From contig JAJEKV010000028.1 in assembly GCA_021234155.1 (NCBI GenBank), positions 7,287,268 through 7,351,267 of the forward strand: a DNA stretch of 64,000 bases, read 5' to 3'. The notes beneath the pieces are model-generated. The model was not told where the DNA came from. It did no database searches and worked only from the letters and a program-made list of their open reading frames with translations. The translations under genes were made by a program, and so were the position numbers. The DNA comes from Isoetes taiwanensis. Taxonomy: Eukaryota; Streptophyta; Lycopodiopsida; Isoetales; Isoetaceae. Of the stretch, positions 12,301 through 23,500 are shown piece by piece (positions within the stretch are counted from its first letter, which is position 1; each line of letters opens with the position of its first letter).

Positions 12301-12940
12301 TGAAGACGGCTCTAAAAGACGGGTGCCTCCCCAAAAATTGTTGAAGGATTCGTGACCTAGAAGACTACTGCATTATGCAAAAGTGGCATTTAGGTCTTAA
12401 ATAAACTCTAACCCTAAAACGATGAGCTACGATTTTGGTAGCCGTGAATCACAGAAGAAGAAGCGCGAGAATATGAAACAAACAGGAATGAATCTGTGTC
12501 TTAGATCGCTTTAGTTGGAGAAACTAGATATGGATAGAAGGGGCGAGACAGGAGCTATGATACTAAGCGTAATTTTCTTTGAAGGCAGCTCCGGATTTGC
12601 TACCAAAAGAGACGCTTATTCTCATATGAAACCATCCGATATTATGGAAGTGGAGCAAAAGAAATAGTCCGGTTGAGAAGATTGCTAGAAGAACTTGGTT
12701 ATAAACAAGGTGAGACAACATTAATTTGCAATTGTTAAAAACCCCCAGACAAAGATGAGAGAACTAAGCATGTAGAACTTGATGTACACTTTATCGAGAT
12801 GTAGCGTAAAAAAGAGATATATTCGAATGGGTTATATCAACACGATCTGCAGATTGCAGACATATTCACAAAGGCATTGGTGGAGAACTAAGGGTGACTA
12901 TGGAAAGCTAAACCTATGGTTGTCATGAGATGAATCTAAT
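12300..12940 (+). mobile_element. Ty1-copia-derived fragment, copy 3
   Basis: Starts at GAAGACGGCTCTAAAAG right next to the truncated LINE end. It has the ACGATGAGCTACGATTTTGG start region, the gag-like peptide, then [20 protein letters not shown] and RNase H remnants. Compared with copy 4 at 31,213 it carries many one- to four-base changes at CAG/CTG words (for example CATCCGATATT for CATCTGGATATT, and GTCCGG for GTCTGG). The IYTNSMSC segment is scrambled. Not functional. Confidence 0.75.
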
Positions 12941-13079
12941 ATAATGTGGCAAAGCAAAAACTCTTGTAAAAGAGAATTGAACCAAAGGCACACATTCTTA
13001 AATCATGTAGCCAAATGCTATTGTATGTCCTCTAAACGCAGTCAATGGAGGAGAAATGCAGCAAGCTTCTTTGCAAGAT

Positions 13080-13460
13080 AAACATATCTTGTTGCCACAG
13101 TCCAGTGCATTAAATGGTTCTGAAGGCATATACACTATGGCTTTGTTGCTCCCAATTGTGCTTCCACATGGCTTTGTGGTTCCCAGTCATGCTTCCACGG
13201 AGCGGGCATATTCCAGATATGCGCGGATTATAACGATGTTGGAAGGCATTAATAGGCAGACACCTGTGGATAACCTGCCACCATAGTACAGAGACTTTAG
13301 GGTGGAGCAACTTATCCCAAAGCCATCGCCATGTATGACACAAAGTGGCTGGCACTTGAAGGGGCCGTGATGCTAAAGGAAGACGATATACTGATTTGAC
13401 AAAGTATCGTTCAAGTATACTTTTGCATACCTCTGTTGCTTCTGTATTGGAGTCTTGCAA
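13080..13460 (-). mobile_element. Second, shorter LINE remnant (zf-RVT region)
   Basis: The minus strand encodes FVKSVYRLPLASRPLQVPA and WLWDKLLHPKVSVLWWQVIH, then RCLPINAF..RYNPRISGICPL. This is the same region as WDKLLHPKVAVLWWQILHRC in the LINE at 10,653-11,321, but clearly diverged, so it comes from another LINE copy or subfamily. It stops before the second Cys/His pair. A 31-base imperfect direct repeat (GGCTTTGT.G.TCCCA..T.TGCTTCCAC) lies at 13,139-13,200. The copy in D2 is at 58,970-59,410. Confidence 0.6.
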
Positions 13461-14744
13461 AAATTAAGTATGTATTTATTAGGGTCAACATAATGCCTAG
13501 TTTTAATGTTCTATCCTCTTAGCAAATGCTCTTCCTAAAGGAAGGAAATCCCCATCTTGGAAATTGGCAATTTGAGACCCCATTTGAAACTATACTAGAA
13601 ACGTGTGCCCGGCGATGCCGGGCATCAGTCGTCATAAGCGATTGTAAACTCAGGTTGCGGAAGTGCATAGATGTACCTAATAGAAGTGTATTAAAAGCCT
13701 GGATATTTTGATGAACAATTATATATTTGAATTGTGCAAGAATAAATGGAACAGTTAAAAATGCTAGTTGGAGATGTTTTATAAAGGATGTAAAGTGGAA
13801 TCTCATAATAAACATCATCAAACTAAAATGTTTATCACTACATTAGATAAGCCGACATGCCCTATGCCATTATGGAATCATCCACCTCACTGAAGGTTGA
13901 AAGAACCTAATGCCAGACATATACACATGTCAGAGCAGTATCCTTGTTCCTTCCTTGGATCAACATCATAGTTAGTGTAAAAGTGAAAGCTGAGGCCAAG
14001 TAATTTATCTAACATGTCATCAAACAATGAATCAACTGGGCCAAGTGTTATATCACAATATGGGTCGAGTCCTGTTGCATATCCCTATAAAGATGAAACC
14101 TCTTGTCACTAAGAGGAACTTTACGAAGGCGATTCCCTCGATAACATTGAATTGATTGATAGATAGATTGATAGATAGGCAGGAAGGTAAGTAAAGAAGA
14201 TCCAAAACTATTATGAGATACAAAGACATGGGAGAGAGAGAGAGGGAGAGGCCCTCCTTTCACTCCAATTGTAAACAAAATGAGAATCTCAATCGATCCC
14301 ATAACAAACAACTACTTGTAACTGGTAGCAAATATAATACATATATTTTGCCTTGGCCTGCATGGCATGGCTTGTTCTGCAAGATCATCATTTTTGTTAC
14401 ATGGTCGTTATCTTGTCCACTGATTGTCTACAATGTCTGGCAGGCTTTACATTTTCTTATTTTAAATGGTTTAAAAGCGACAACAATTGCTGGACAATCC
14501 AAAGGATCCTATGACATTATATCGAGCTTTCTAGGAAGGTAGCAAGAGCAAACACTATCTAGTGGCGTCTTAGTGGTCTACTTGGAGACAAAAAAAGGGT
14601 TGCTATGTATGCCATCTTACAGGCTTTATAACTATTGTTACCATGGCACTCACTGTTTCTATTTTCCAGTCATAATATTCTAATACACAAACAGGAAAAA
14701 CAATGACATCAAATCCAAGTACGAAATATTTCTTCATTAAAGCA
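13461..14744. other. Unannotated spacer of block D1 with a short microsatellite
   Basis: No gene recognised. It holds TTGATTGATAGATAGATTGATAGATAGG near 14,150-14,178 and a GAGAGAGAGAGGGAGAGG run near 14,230-14,250. It aligns with 59,411-60,660 of D2 up to ATATTTCTTCATTA, where the two copies part. Confidence 0.5.
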
Positions 14745-14830
14745 CAATTTCATTAAAATGGGAAATTTAAGTGATTCCAATTAGATACGAAAATCTTTTT
14801 TAGTTCATTTAATGCCAATTTTTTAAGCAA

Positions 14831-14890
14831 TTATAGCGCCATTAAGAAAAAATATGCCTCTAAAGTGTCATTTATTGGCGCCATTAAAAA
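14831..14890. repeat. GGCGCC half-sites at the left end of the insert
   Basis: AGCGCCATTAAG and TTGGCGCCATTAAA lie ~38 bases apart, downstream of the 3' end of the minus-strand gene and within 150 bases of the insert border. They resemble subterminal repeats, but only two half-sites are present and no equivalent pair was found at the right border. Confidence 0.4.
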
Positions 14891-15049
14891 TACTAACAGT
14901 GCATATAAAGAAGGTAAAGAAACATAACATCACAAAATTAGTTAAAATTTCCAAATTCACCAATTTGCATATCAAAATTTTTGCCACAACAGGCAAAAAG
15001 GGAGTCTTTACAAAAGTATTATTGTACAATTTAATATTATAATCACAAA

Positions 15050-18000
15050 ATTCAGGGTTCCTCATCAGGATCGGCTTACGGATCATTCCGCATCGGGGAT
15101 CGGGTTCCACATCGGGATCGGGTTCCACATCGGGGATCGGGGTTCGGCATCGCCCGGGGCCATGGCTAGAAGAAGCACCCATAGGATCGACCTGAAAGGT
15201 CTCAAACGCTGTGGCAGTGAAAGTGGGATCATTAAGCATGTCGAGATCGAATTGTGCGTTCTTGATCTCATCATAGTCCACATCGGGTGGAGCTTCAGGC
15301 ATCTCTGTATTTGATGGATCTCTGGTTTCTTCAACAGCGATTACCTTGTCTCTACATCACGAGAGGCTGCTGAAAGTATAGGGATTCGATGGGCGGTCAA
15401 GCCTATCAAGAATCCCCTTTAGGCACTCATGCTTAAAGCGGGTCACTTTAGAAGACAATGCAAAATCTCTTATTCATCAATGAAGCCCGGCCAAAGAACC
15501 ACGGGGAGAAGTAATCAAACACCCACATTCTGGCGGTACCATTTTACGCGGTAGGAGCATGTGGCGGGGCCCAGTGGTTTCTCATGATTATGTCCCCCGC
15601 AAGCCTTGCCACCGTGTTTGTACTGAATCTGGCATTTCGCGAGCTTTCCTGCCCCATAGCCTCGGTCTCCACCTCTTAGTCTTACTGCGTTAGGCACGAG
15701 GCGGTGGCGGTTCTTGAGGATGATCGTTGAAGGGGAATTTGAGGTCAATTTCATCGACAAGAGGACTGCGGTGGCACGAATCTTTGTGGCGTACACTAGT
15801 GCATGGACCTCCTGAACTCCTGGGGCAGGCGGATTTTTGTATTCGTCCTCATACGTGCCAATAAAAACTCTGGATCTGGAATCCAGATCATCCAACACAG
15901 ATGAAATCAAAAAATTATGCTCTGGCCTTGCAAAGACCACTATCCAGAAAGAATCAGCTGTGGTGTTCTTTACAGCTGTATTAAAGAAATTAGACAGAGT
16001 GGTCTTGTCCCACATTGGAGTGATGCCTCTAGTGTCCAGGGCTATCAAGGATGCTGGTACAGGATTGCAAACAAATTGCCCCCTGCTGTCAGTTAGTTCA
16101 ACTTCGCAACGGAAGTCTTCAGTATCCTCCCTCTGCAAGACAGCATTGCGTATGAATTTTGCCAAAGCAGGTGGCACGTTACCGAAAACTCCTTCCTTGG
16201 TCACGCCAACTTCAACCCACTTACTATGCAAGGTGGCCATGGAAATTAGGTCGCTGTCCTCGAAGCCCGCCACCGCAGTACTGAGATCAGTGAAGGATTT
16301 AAACTTCCTCGGAAAATTATCCTTCACATATTCAAAAATCTCCTTCTTCAAGAACGATATAGATCGTAGTGTCTTTGCCCTTGTCTTGAAGAAGTGCTTA
16401 CACTAATATGTCGGAGGTGACCTTCACGTAGGTATTCCCATCCAGCACCTCCTGGAACAAAATCCGACAGTCTTCATAGTCCATACCCCTAATGCACCTC
16501 AGGTATGTCTGACTGAAGTAGTCGCACTCTTTTGACCAGTTACAGGTAATAGTCTGTCCCTTATTATCTTTTAGTTTGCAAGATTTCCACAAGTTCCAAA
16601 GGGACATGAATAGCTGAAAAATATCCTCTGGCATGAAGACCCACTGGTTGAAATCTTTCGGTTGCTTACCACGCATGGTAACTTCAGCCAAAGCCAGATA
16701 ACGCTGAAAACAAGAAGAAGTTAGTTTTGAATGCAAATGATTATGAAATAGCGCCCGGGCTTCATTTTATTTACCAAATGGCGCCGTGAAAGCGCTCATT
16801 AATGACCAAATGGCGCCGTGAAACGCTTATTTCCTCGACAAATGGCGCCGTGTGGCGCCATTTAGTAATCTAGCGAAAAAGTAAAACACGATGTACCTTG
16901 TATGGTTACGAGCGAGATTGCCCGCGTCCCGATGGATCGGGCTTCCCGCAAAGAGCATATTGTTGCCCTTGATTGGGTTATTTTATCAATGAAAGGCTCC
17001 TTGAAGATAATAGTCTTGGCGGCGATATCATTGACTTCACAAGCGAAATTGCGGGCACTCTTGCTTTCGTCCACCGTGCCGACAAGACTCGGCAATTCCG
17101 ATACTCATAAATTTTTGCCATTTGTTCTTGGGACTTGATTGTCTTAGAGTCTTCTAAAACAAGGCTGGGCGGCCATAACAGAATGATTGCCATTCACTAT
17201 GTAATAGTTCATCCCCATGAGGTCATCCTCAGTTTTCCAAGGATGTAGTTTCTTTGTGAGGGGATTGAATGGAATCACGTCCGCAGGAGTAAACACCGGA
17301 TGTGGGTCTCTTTGAAAGGATTCCACTAAGGTCTTGACGTGCTCCATATTTCTTGGCCTAGATGTCAGATTTGCAGGCCCTTGGTATAGGCTGAACACGT
17401 TTATTCGTTTTATAAATGTGATGCCCAGAGGAAAAAGATGGCGGTGGTCAATGATCTTCTGTAACGTGTTCTGTGCCGTCTTCTCCTCTTCTGATCTTTC
17501 CACCTTAAGATTTGGAGGCACCTCGAGCAAGTGCTGAGCTATTCTTAATGTGAGCTTCTTTGGCTCTGTCTTCTTAATGGGGACCCTTTTGGCCGGCGTG
17601 CCTGCAGAATCTTGGATATGTGATGGGCTTGGAACTTCACCACCACTTCTGGCGTGCTCGTCGCTCCTCTCATGCCGTCTGGGACTGCCATCAGGACTTG
17701 GAGTCCGAGTGTCTCTCCTCTGTTTTTTAGGTGTCCTCTCCTTCTCAGAGGACTCCCCCCTGTGCTTCTTCTTCTTTTTCCCTTCTATTGCTTCTGGTTC
17801 CCTTTCCTCTCCGTCCCTTTCCTGCCCCGCCTGTTCTTCCTTCCTCCCTTTCCCGTCCTTTTCCTTGTCTTTCTTGTCTTTCTTCTTCCTTTCCTTCCTT
17901 TCTTTCTTTTCCTTTTCTTTCCTTTCCTTCTTCTCTTTCTTTTCCTTATCAGGATCTTCGTGGTCCTTTCTCTTCACCTTCCCCTTGTCCGCCGCCTTTC

Positions 18001-18530
18001 CTTGCTCAGCTTCCTGGCCATCTTCCTCAGTAGCAGATGAGGAGTCTTTTTTATTTTGCATTGCGGTTTGCCTCCTTAGGTTTTTCTTCACGCTAGCGGT
18101 TTTCAGCCCGCGCCGTGTCCACAATGGCGGGTAGTTTTACTGTTGGGCTAATGCCTTGACAGCAGATGAAGCGAGTTCTTCGACTCGTTCAAACGATTGC
18201 GAAGAATCATAAAACCCCTCAAGATTTCTTGTGGACCTCTGATATCAGCTTCTTCAAAGCTGTTGTATGATGGCAGAGCCCAGCCTTGCTTTCTCGCCGA
18301 ACCAGCTACATTTGCTATACTAGCAGACATTATTGTGGGATCATAAAACTTCCAGTCCACATAGTAGACTATTATTTTTTCTGCTTTGCATTGTGTCTTC
18401 CACGGACCACCACGATCCAATCTTGGCCCGCTCTTGCTAGTCAACCTCATGTTAACCAAGATACCCGGTGGTAAATTCCGACTCTTGGGGCCGTCTCCTT
18501 TATCGGCGGCGGCGAGCTCTCTTCTGCGTC
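15050..18530 (-). CDS. Minus-strand gene of the insert: Lys/Glu-rich protein with a ParB-like motif (function unknown)
   Basis: Coding pieces follow one another on the minus strand. 18,148-18,480: an N-terminal part with ILVNMRLTSKSG and IIVYYVDWKFYDP. 17,144-18,124: a 326-aa frame with a very long Lys/Glu/Arg-rich, probably disordered linker (about 17,740-18,060) and then YYIVNGNHSVMAAQ (about 17,165-17,206). 16,897-17,170: EYRNCRVL and ACEVNDIAAKTIIFKEP. 16,398-16,703: RYLALAEVTMRGKQ. 15,515-16,390: KHFFKTRAKTLRS through VKWYRQNV. 15,376-15,460: SKVTRFKHECLKGILDRL. 15,050-15,302: an acidic tail, VDYDEIKNAQFDLDML. NGNHSVMAA resembles the nucleotide-binding motif of ParB/sulfiredoxin-fold proteins; this is weak, single-motif evidence. 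Frameshifts separate several pieces and the start is uncertain. The charged linker and divergent pairing suggest a DNA-binding partner of the transposase (inference). Confidence 0.55.
16704..16896 (-). other. Intron of the minus-strand gene containing GGCGCC sites
   Basis: On the minus strand the donor is CAAG/GTACAT and the acceptor is TTCTTGTTTTCAG/CG, which gives a 193-base intron between two coding pieces. At least four AAATGGCGCC or GGCGCCATTT sites fall within it (about 16,776, 16,808, 16,840, 16,851). The phases as read differ by one base, which fits the indels seen elsewhere in the gene. Confidence 0.55.
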
Positions 18531-18723
18531 TCCTTTCGAGCCCGTAGAGGTGGAGGGGCTCACCGCATTATTTCCATGCACCGGTTCCTATCTGTCGGCA
18601 TGATAGTGCAGTCGGATTGAAATTGTGTTTACGAGCGTAACATAGGCGCAACAAAAGGCGCGCGCAGCAACAAAGGCATCAATAACTCTGGCTGAAACAA
18701 GTAGGCAGACCAGACGACTAAGC

Positions 18724-19380
18724 AAATGGCGCCATGGCGCCATTTGCATCTGAGTTCATTGCAATCTACACAAATGTAAGATAATAGACATCGAGATGGT
18801 AGCGATAGACAATAGACATCAAATCGAGAAGACAATAGACATCAAATGGCGGCGGTCGCGCCATTTATAACAAGACCATTTGCCTACAACAATACAATAT
18901 TGTAAGCTCTTGAACATTAAGCGGCCCATGGCGCCATTTATCAACTCCACTGGTCCCTAATGTAAGACAATAGACATCAAATGGCGGTAAGCTATTTATA
19001 AACAAAGACCATTTTCCAACAACAATACATTGTAAGCTACTAAACATTAAGCGGCCCATGGCGCCATTTATCAACTCCACAGGACCCTAATGTAAGACAA
19101 TAGACATCAAATGGCGGTGGCGCCATTTTCCAACAAAAGACCATTTGCCAACAATACCCTATTGTAAGCTAATGAACATTAAGCAGCGCCATGGCGCCAT
19201 TTATCAACTCCAGGCCCCCTAATGTAAGCTAATAGACATCAAATGGCGCGATGGCGCCATTTAAAACAACAATACCCAAAAATAGGACAATAAACATCAA
19301 ATGGCGCGATGGCGCCATTTACCAACTTTAAGACCCTAATGTAAGCTAGTGGACATCAAATGGCGCCATGGCGCCATTTC
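18724..19380. promoter_or_regulatory. Cluster of palindromic AAATGGCGCCA sites in the intergenic region (~130-bp tandem repeat)
   Basis: Perfect 22-bp palindromes built of two inverted AAATGGCGCCA half-sites lie at 18,724-18,745 and 19,358-19,379. One-base variants lie at 19,241-19,262 and 19,299-19,320, and half or damaged sites near 18,847, 18,926, 18,985, 19,056, 19,111 and 19,187. Between about 18,830 and 19,260 they are carried by a ~130-base tandem repeat (GACAATAGACATCAAATGG at about 18,832, 18,967, 19,097, 19,227). The cluster lies between the divergent genes, as expected for a shared promoter, a protein-binding array or the core of a transposition complex. Confidence 0.8.
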
Positions 19381-20563
19381 TCGAAACTCTGAACACAAAT
19401 TCAGCAACAAGATTGAAAATGGCGGCGCTGGTTTAAAAAAAAGCAGTGCAAGTAGATGACATACACATGCCTTCGGGATTGTGTGCTAGCCGCTTTCTCC
19501 ACATTAGAGTTGCAACGAATGTCGACTTCCATTTCGAAATTTTCATGATTTTTTGCCCATAACTGGTGTGTAAAACTTGATGGAGTGAGGAACTGTGGTG
19601 AAACTCATACATCTTTATGAAATAAATATAAAAACTAAAACCATATTTTTTAAGGTTAAAAAAATCATGTATATCATTGGAAAGATCTTTTCATTCCGAA
19701 TGCAGCAAGTATTTTGGTGGATCCAAAAGTTATCACCCGGGAAAAACGGTAGCAATAAGTTGTTGTCTTTTGCATTAGTGCGGTTAATGCCATTCTATTG
19801 GAGGATTCTTATAGATGAAATGAATCTCAAATTTCCTCCAAATGAGGTCCTCCAGAAAAACAATGGGGCATAACTAACTTTGGCCGGTAGGTCGTCTCTT
19901 TTCCACCACAAAGCTGGGCAGGGCGTGAGTCAAATGGGGTCCTCCATGCCGGGGCCTCGCCGCCCATGCCAGCCCGCCGACTAGGTGGGCGTGGTCCAGC
20001 GGTATGCCCGCCATGCCCATGGGGCGGTCCGGGAGGGCATATGCCGCCCAAAATTGAATTTTGAAATTTAATATTTCCCTTCCTATCCATCCCGCCCAAA
20101 TTTGAACATAGAATTCAAAAATCCCGCCCGTAATTTGAAAATTTGCCACCACAAAATTTAAAATTCCCGCCCGTGAATTGAAATTTGGCTGCCACTTGTC
20201 CGAAGTCGAATGGTCCGCTTTTAAAATTGTACTTTGCATTTAAAGCTCCCTCTTTGTCGCCGTTCTTCCTCTTAAAGGCGACCATGCCCACTGGCTTGAG
20301 CGTTTTTAGTTACCGCAGTTCGGTAGCTTTTCGAATCCGCTGTTAGTTTCATTTACCGCTTCGCAAAAGGCGCTTCTTTTCTCGGTAGCGTGGCGAAACT
20401 TTGCAAAGGCGCATGCGTCTTTGTCGGTAGCGCTTTCTTCTTGGCGCTCACAGAAATCCCAGGTGATTCTTGGCGCTTTCTTCTTGGCGCTCAGTTCTCT
20501 GCGAATTCATCTGGCGGGATTAGCTTCTTTTCTGTTCCATCTCTTTGCTCAGTACATACCACC
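19381..20563. promoter_or_regulatory. Upstream region of the plus-strand transposase gene
   Basis: No gene recognised. 19,890-20,180 contains repeated CCCGCCC words separated by AT-rich AATTTGAA stretches. 20,410-20,500 holds two copies of CTTGGCGCT next to TTCTTCTTGGCGCTCA. The region ends with ACATACCACC just before the ATG at 20,564, a strong plant and animal initiation context. It probably holds the promoter and 5' untranslated region. I see no convincing TATA box. Confidence 0.4.
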
Positions 20564-23500
20564 ATGGATCTATCTAATATCAAGTAAGTCCACTATTTCT
20601 GGTAGGAATAATGTTACGGTAGGTGTAAGCGTGTTCAAATGCTGAATTTCATCTTGCCGGGACCACGAAACTTGGTTTCACTTGCGAGTTTGCATGGGGT
20701 GCCCATGTTATGCATGCTGCTCTTATTGACACATATCAGACAATGGGAGCAAGAATGCATAACATAGGCACCTCGTGTAGATTTTTTGTGATGGAGCTTA
20801 GTCAAATCGCCTCATGGCTCCCACTTGATCAAATGGCGCCCGGGCCATTCTATTCAAATACCCTTAAAATGGTGTATTGGTAAATGGCGCCATGGCCCAT
20901 TCAGTTGAACATGGTGCAAGGTTGAAATGTTGTGAATTTGAAGCTAAATGGCGCCATGGCGCCATTTGGACCAAGCGGTGCACCGATCAAATGGCGCCAT
21001 GGCGCTATTTGTTCAAATTCACACATCCGTTGCCATGGGTTTGAATTTGGATCAAATGGCGCCATGGCCATTTGATCAACTGTTTCTGTTTTTTAGACCA
21101 AATGGCGCCATGGCGCCATTTAGCTCAAAGTTAGACCAAAATTTTGTCTTCTATACTAAATGGCGCCACTTTTGCTTGTTTATTGCTTATTTTTTAGGTC
21201 TAATTCATATGTTCTAAAAAGTTTAGCCTTGATTGAAACAGGGTTCAATTTTCCCTGTACAACCTATTAGTCGGAAGCACAATTGTTGCCGGGGACATAT
21301 TTTGAATAGAACCACTCTTCATGGGAAGGAAATAGATCCTTCAAATGTAGCAATTGAGGTCCGCAGTCCGTGATCCCATCGACGAAACTTCCGGTCCCTG
21401 CGGAGGCGGATAACATTGGTGGTGAGGCGGTAGGCACATTCATTCGATGGCCTAAGAGGGATGTAAAACCAAATGAGTGGCCCTCAAGTGAAGATCGTCT
21501 TGAGATCCCTCAATTTGCCCTCTTCACAAGAGGATTCATCTAGTAGTCCACCATCATCGTAGCCCGCCCGGACATCGGTTTCACTTTGCTCTTTGTGGTG
21601 AACCAAGCAATCTGACAACAAATGAAGAAGGCGAGATAGTAGAGGAGATTGGAGGTCATGAGAATCTAGCTGCCCGTCTTGGTCTCGGGTTGTTTAAGCA
21701 CGAAGATGAGGCAGATCTACTACTCGAAACAGATCTACTAGGTTTGCCATGCTACATTCTTCACTCCTGCATTGGATCTAAATATTGGGCCGAATATAGT
21801 CTTTAGTGATCCTCGGGATGCTATAGGCGATGAGTTCTTGGGTGTATCAAAGGTCGGGCTTCTGATGGGTAACATAATAGATCAACGGAAACCAAAACAT
21901 CAGGTCATGTCATGCTTGTCTTTGAGGCCTATAGCTAACGGTTTAGTAACACAGGAGACCCATGATGTTTTGCTTCATGATGGTAGGACAGTTTCACAAC
22001 ATTTACAAGCTCGAGCTGCTCTCGAACATGATGACTTCGAAGTTGAGTGCTTGGAAGGCGATGTTGAGAAGCAATTCAAGAGGAAAAGGAAATATAACTA
22101 TGTGAAGAGGGTCAGGAGGAACCAAAGGGGATAGCAAGCGAGGAGAGGATGTGCGCTTCCAAGTCAATCAAGAGTGCTCTAAAATCAACATCTTTGCAAG
22201 GCGATGTGTCAAAAAGCGGGCCGAGAGCAAGTATGTGCCTTAAGAAAAAAATTTTATTCTCAATCAAGCGATGCGAGGATTACGCTTGTTTTTGATGTGT
22301 TGAGTGTAACTTATCTGAGGGGCGGTCGGAGGCGAAAGTAGTGGTCTCTGGGTGGAGTGCTGTCAATTCGCATGGCGTGGCTCTAGGAGTTGCTTTCGTC
22401 TCGTTTTATAGTTGGAGGAAGAGGTTCGAGTTAGGTGGAAAAGCGGGAACATGGTATCTGAGGGCTCTAAAAGCCTAGATCTGTGACACTAGCTTCTGAG
22501 AAAGTGTGCTTGATACCTTCATTAGTGAGAATCACGGAGAGCATTCCACATAGAAACAAAAAGGAAAGGATGATATAAGGGAGAATGTTATAAACTTCCT
22601 TCCATCCTTAATAAGAAAAGAGCATACATAAGGAAGTGGGTGCCGTGGTGGAAGAATTGTGAGGAAAGAGTGTAACCTTGCCCTCTTTTTACAATATTTG
22701 GAAGAAAAAAGAGTTTCAGGGCGTCGGCATAGCAAAAAATACACATTCTCCAAGTGTAACATATGTGTAGTCATCAAGCAAAATTGGAAAGAACAAAAGA
22801 TACAAGGGAGGCGCAACCTTTCAATTCAGCGGCGGGCACATATGTTGGAACAACGTTCTGTAGGAGTCAATATTGGCATTGGCGTGCATTATCACATCGT
22901 TAAGCGAGAAAGTCACCTTTGCATAATACATGATAAGATGGATCAGGTCAAAACACTCACACCAAGAAGTCACCATCTACGCCAAAATCTGTTTGGAGAG
23001 GAGATCGCTTGAAGAAGCGACTTGCGGGAGCATTGACACATGGTCATGGTGGGCGGGCTTATGGCCATTTCTCTCTTGATCTTTGGAAGGATGACTCAAA
23101 CTTTCATGTTGGATCACTCTCTAGGATCCTACACTATCTTGAGTTCTTGGGAAGAAGACAAGTGCGGTGATCGTGTGGAAGCGAGAACTACAGTGATTGC
23201 AAATTGATGCAAGCCCTAAAAGATACTCGACCAACTGCGGCATAAGCTAAGCCTTGACACAAGAAAGATGCCTTCATCTTCTCTGCCAACAAGAAGGCTT
23301 CAATCCTCTTCCTCGAAATCTCTACTTACAGTTGGATAATGCATCGGGTCAAAATAAAAATAGATATGTGTTCTCCTACCTCTCTTATTTGACATGGCTT
23401 AAGGTATTCGATGAGATTGGGTTGGATTCATGATGGTTGGGCATACTCATGATGATATTGGCGCATTGTTTGGGAACTTTTAAAGCGTTAATGAGTTCAT

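Noticed and set aside
17550-18134. Long plus-strand ORFs rich in Ser, Phe and Pro (194, 128 and 100 aa)
   Set aside because: They are antisense readings of the Lys/Glu-rich linker of the minus-strand gene; low complexity and no domain.
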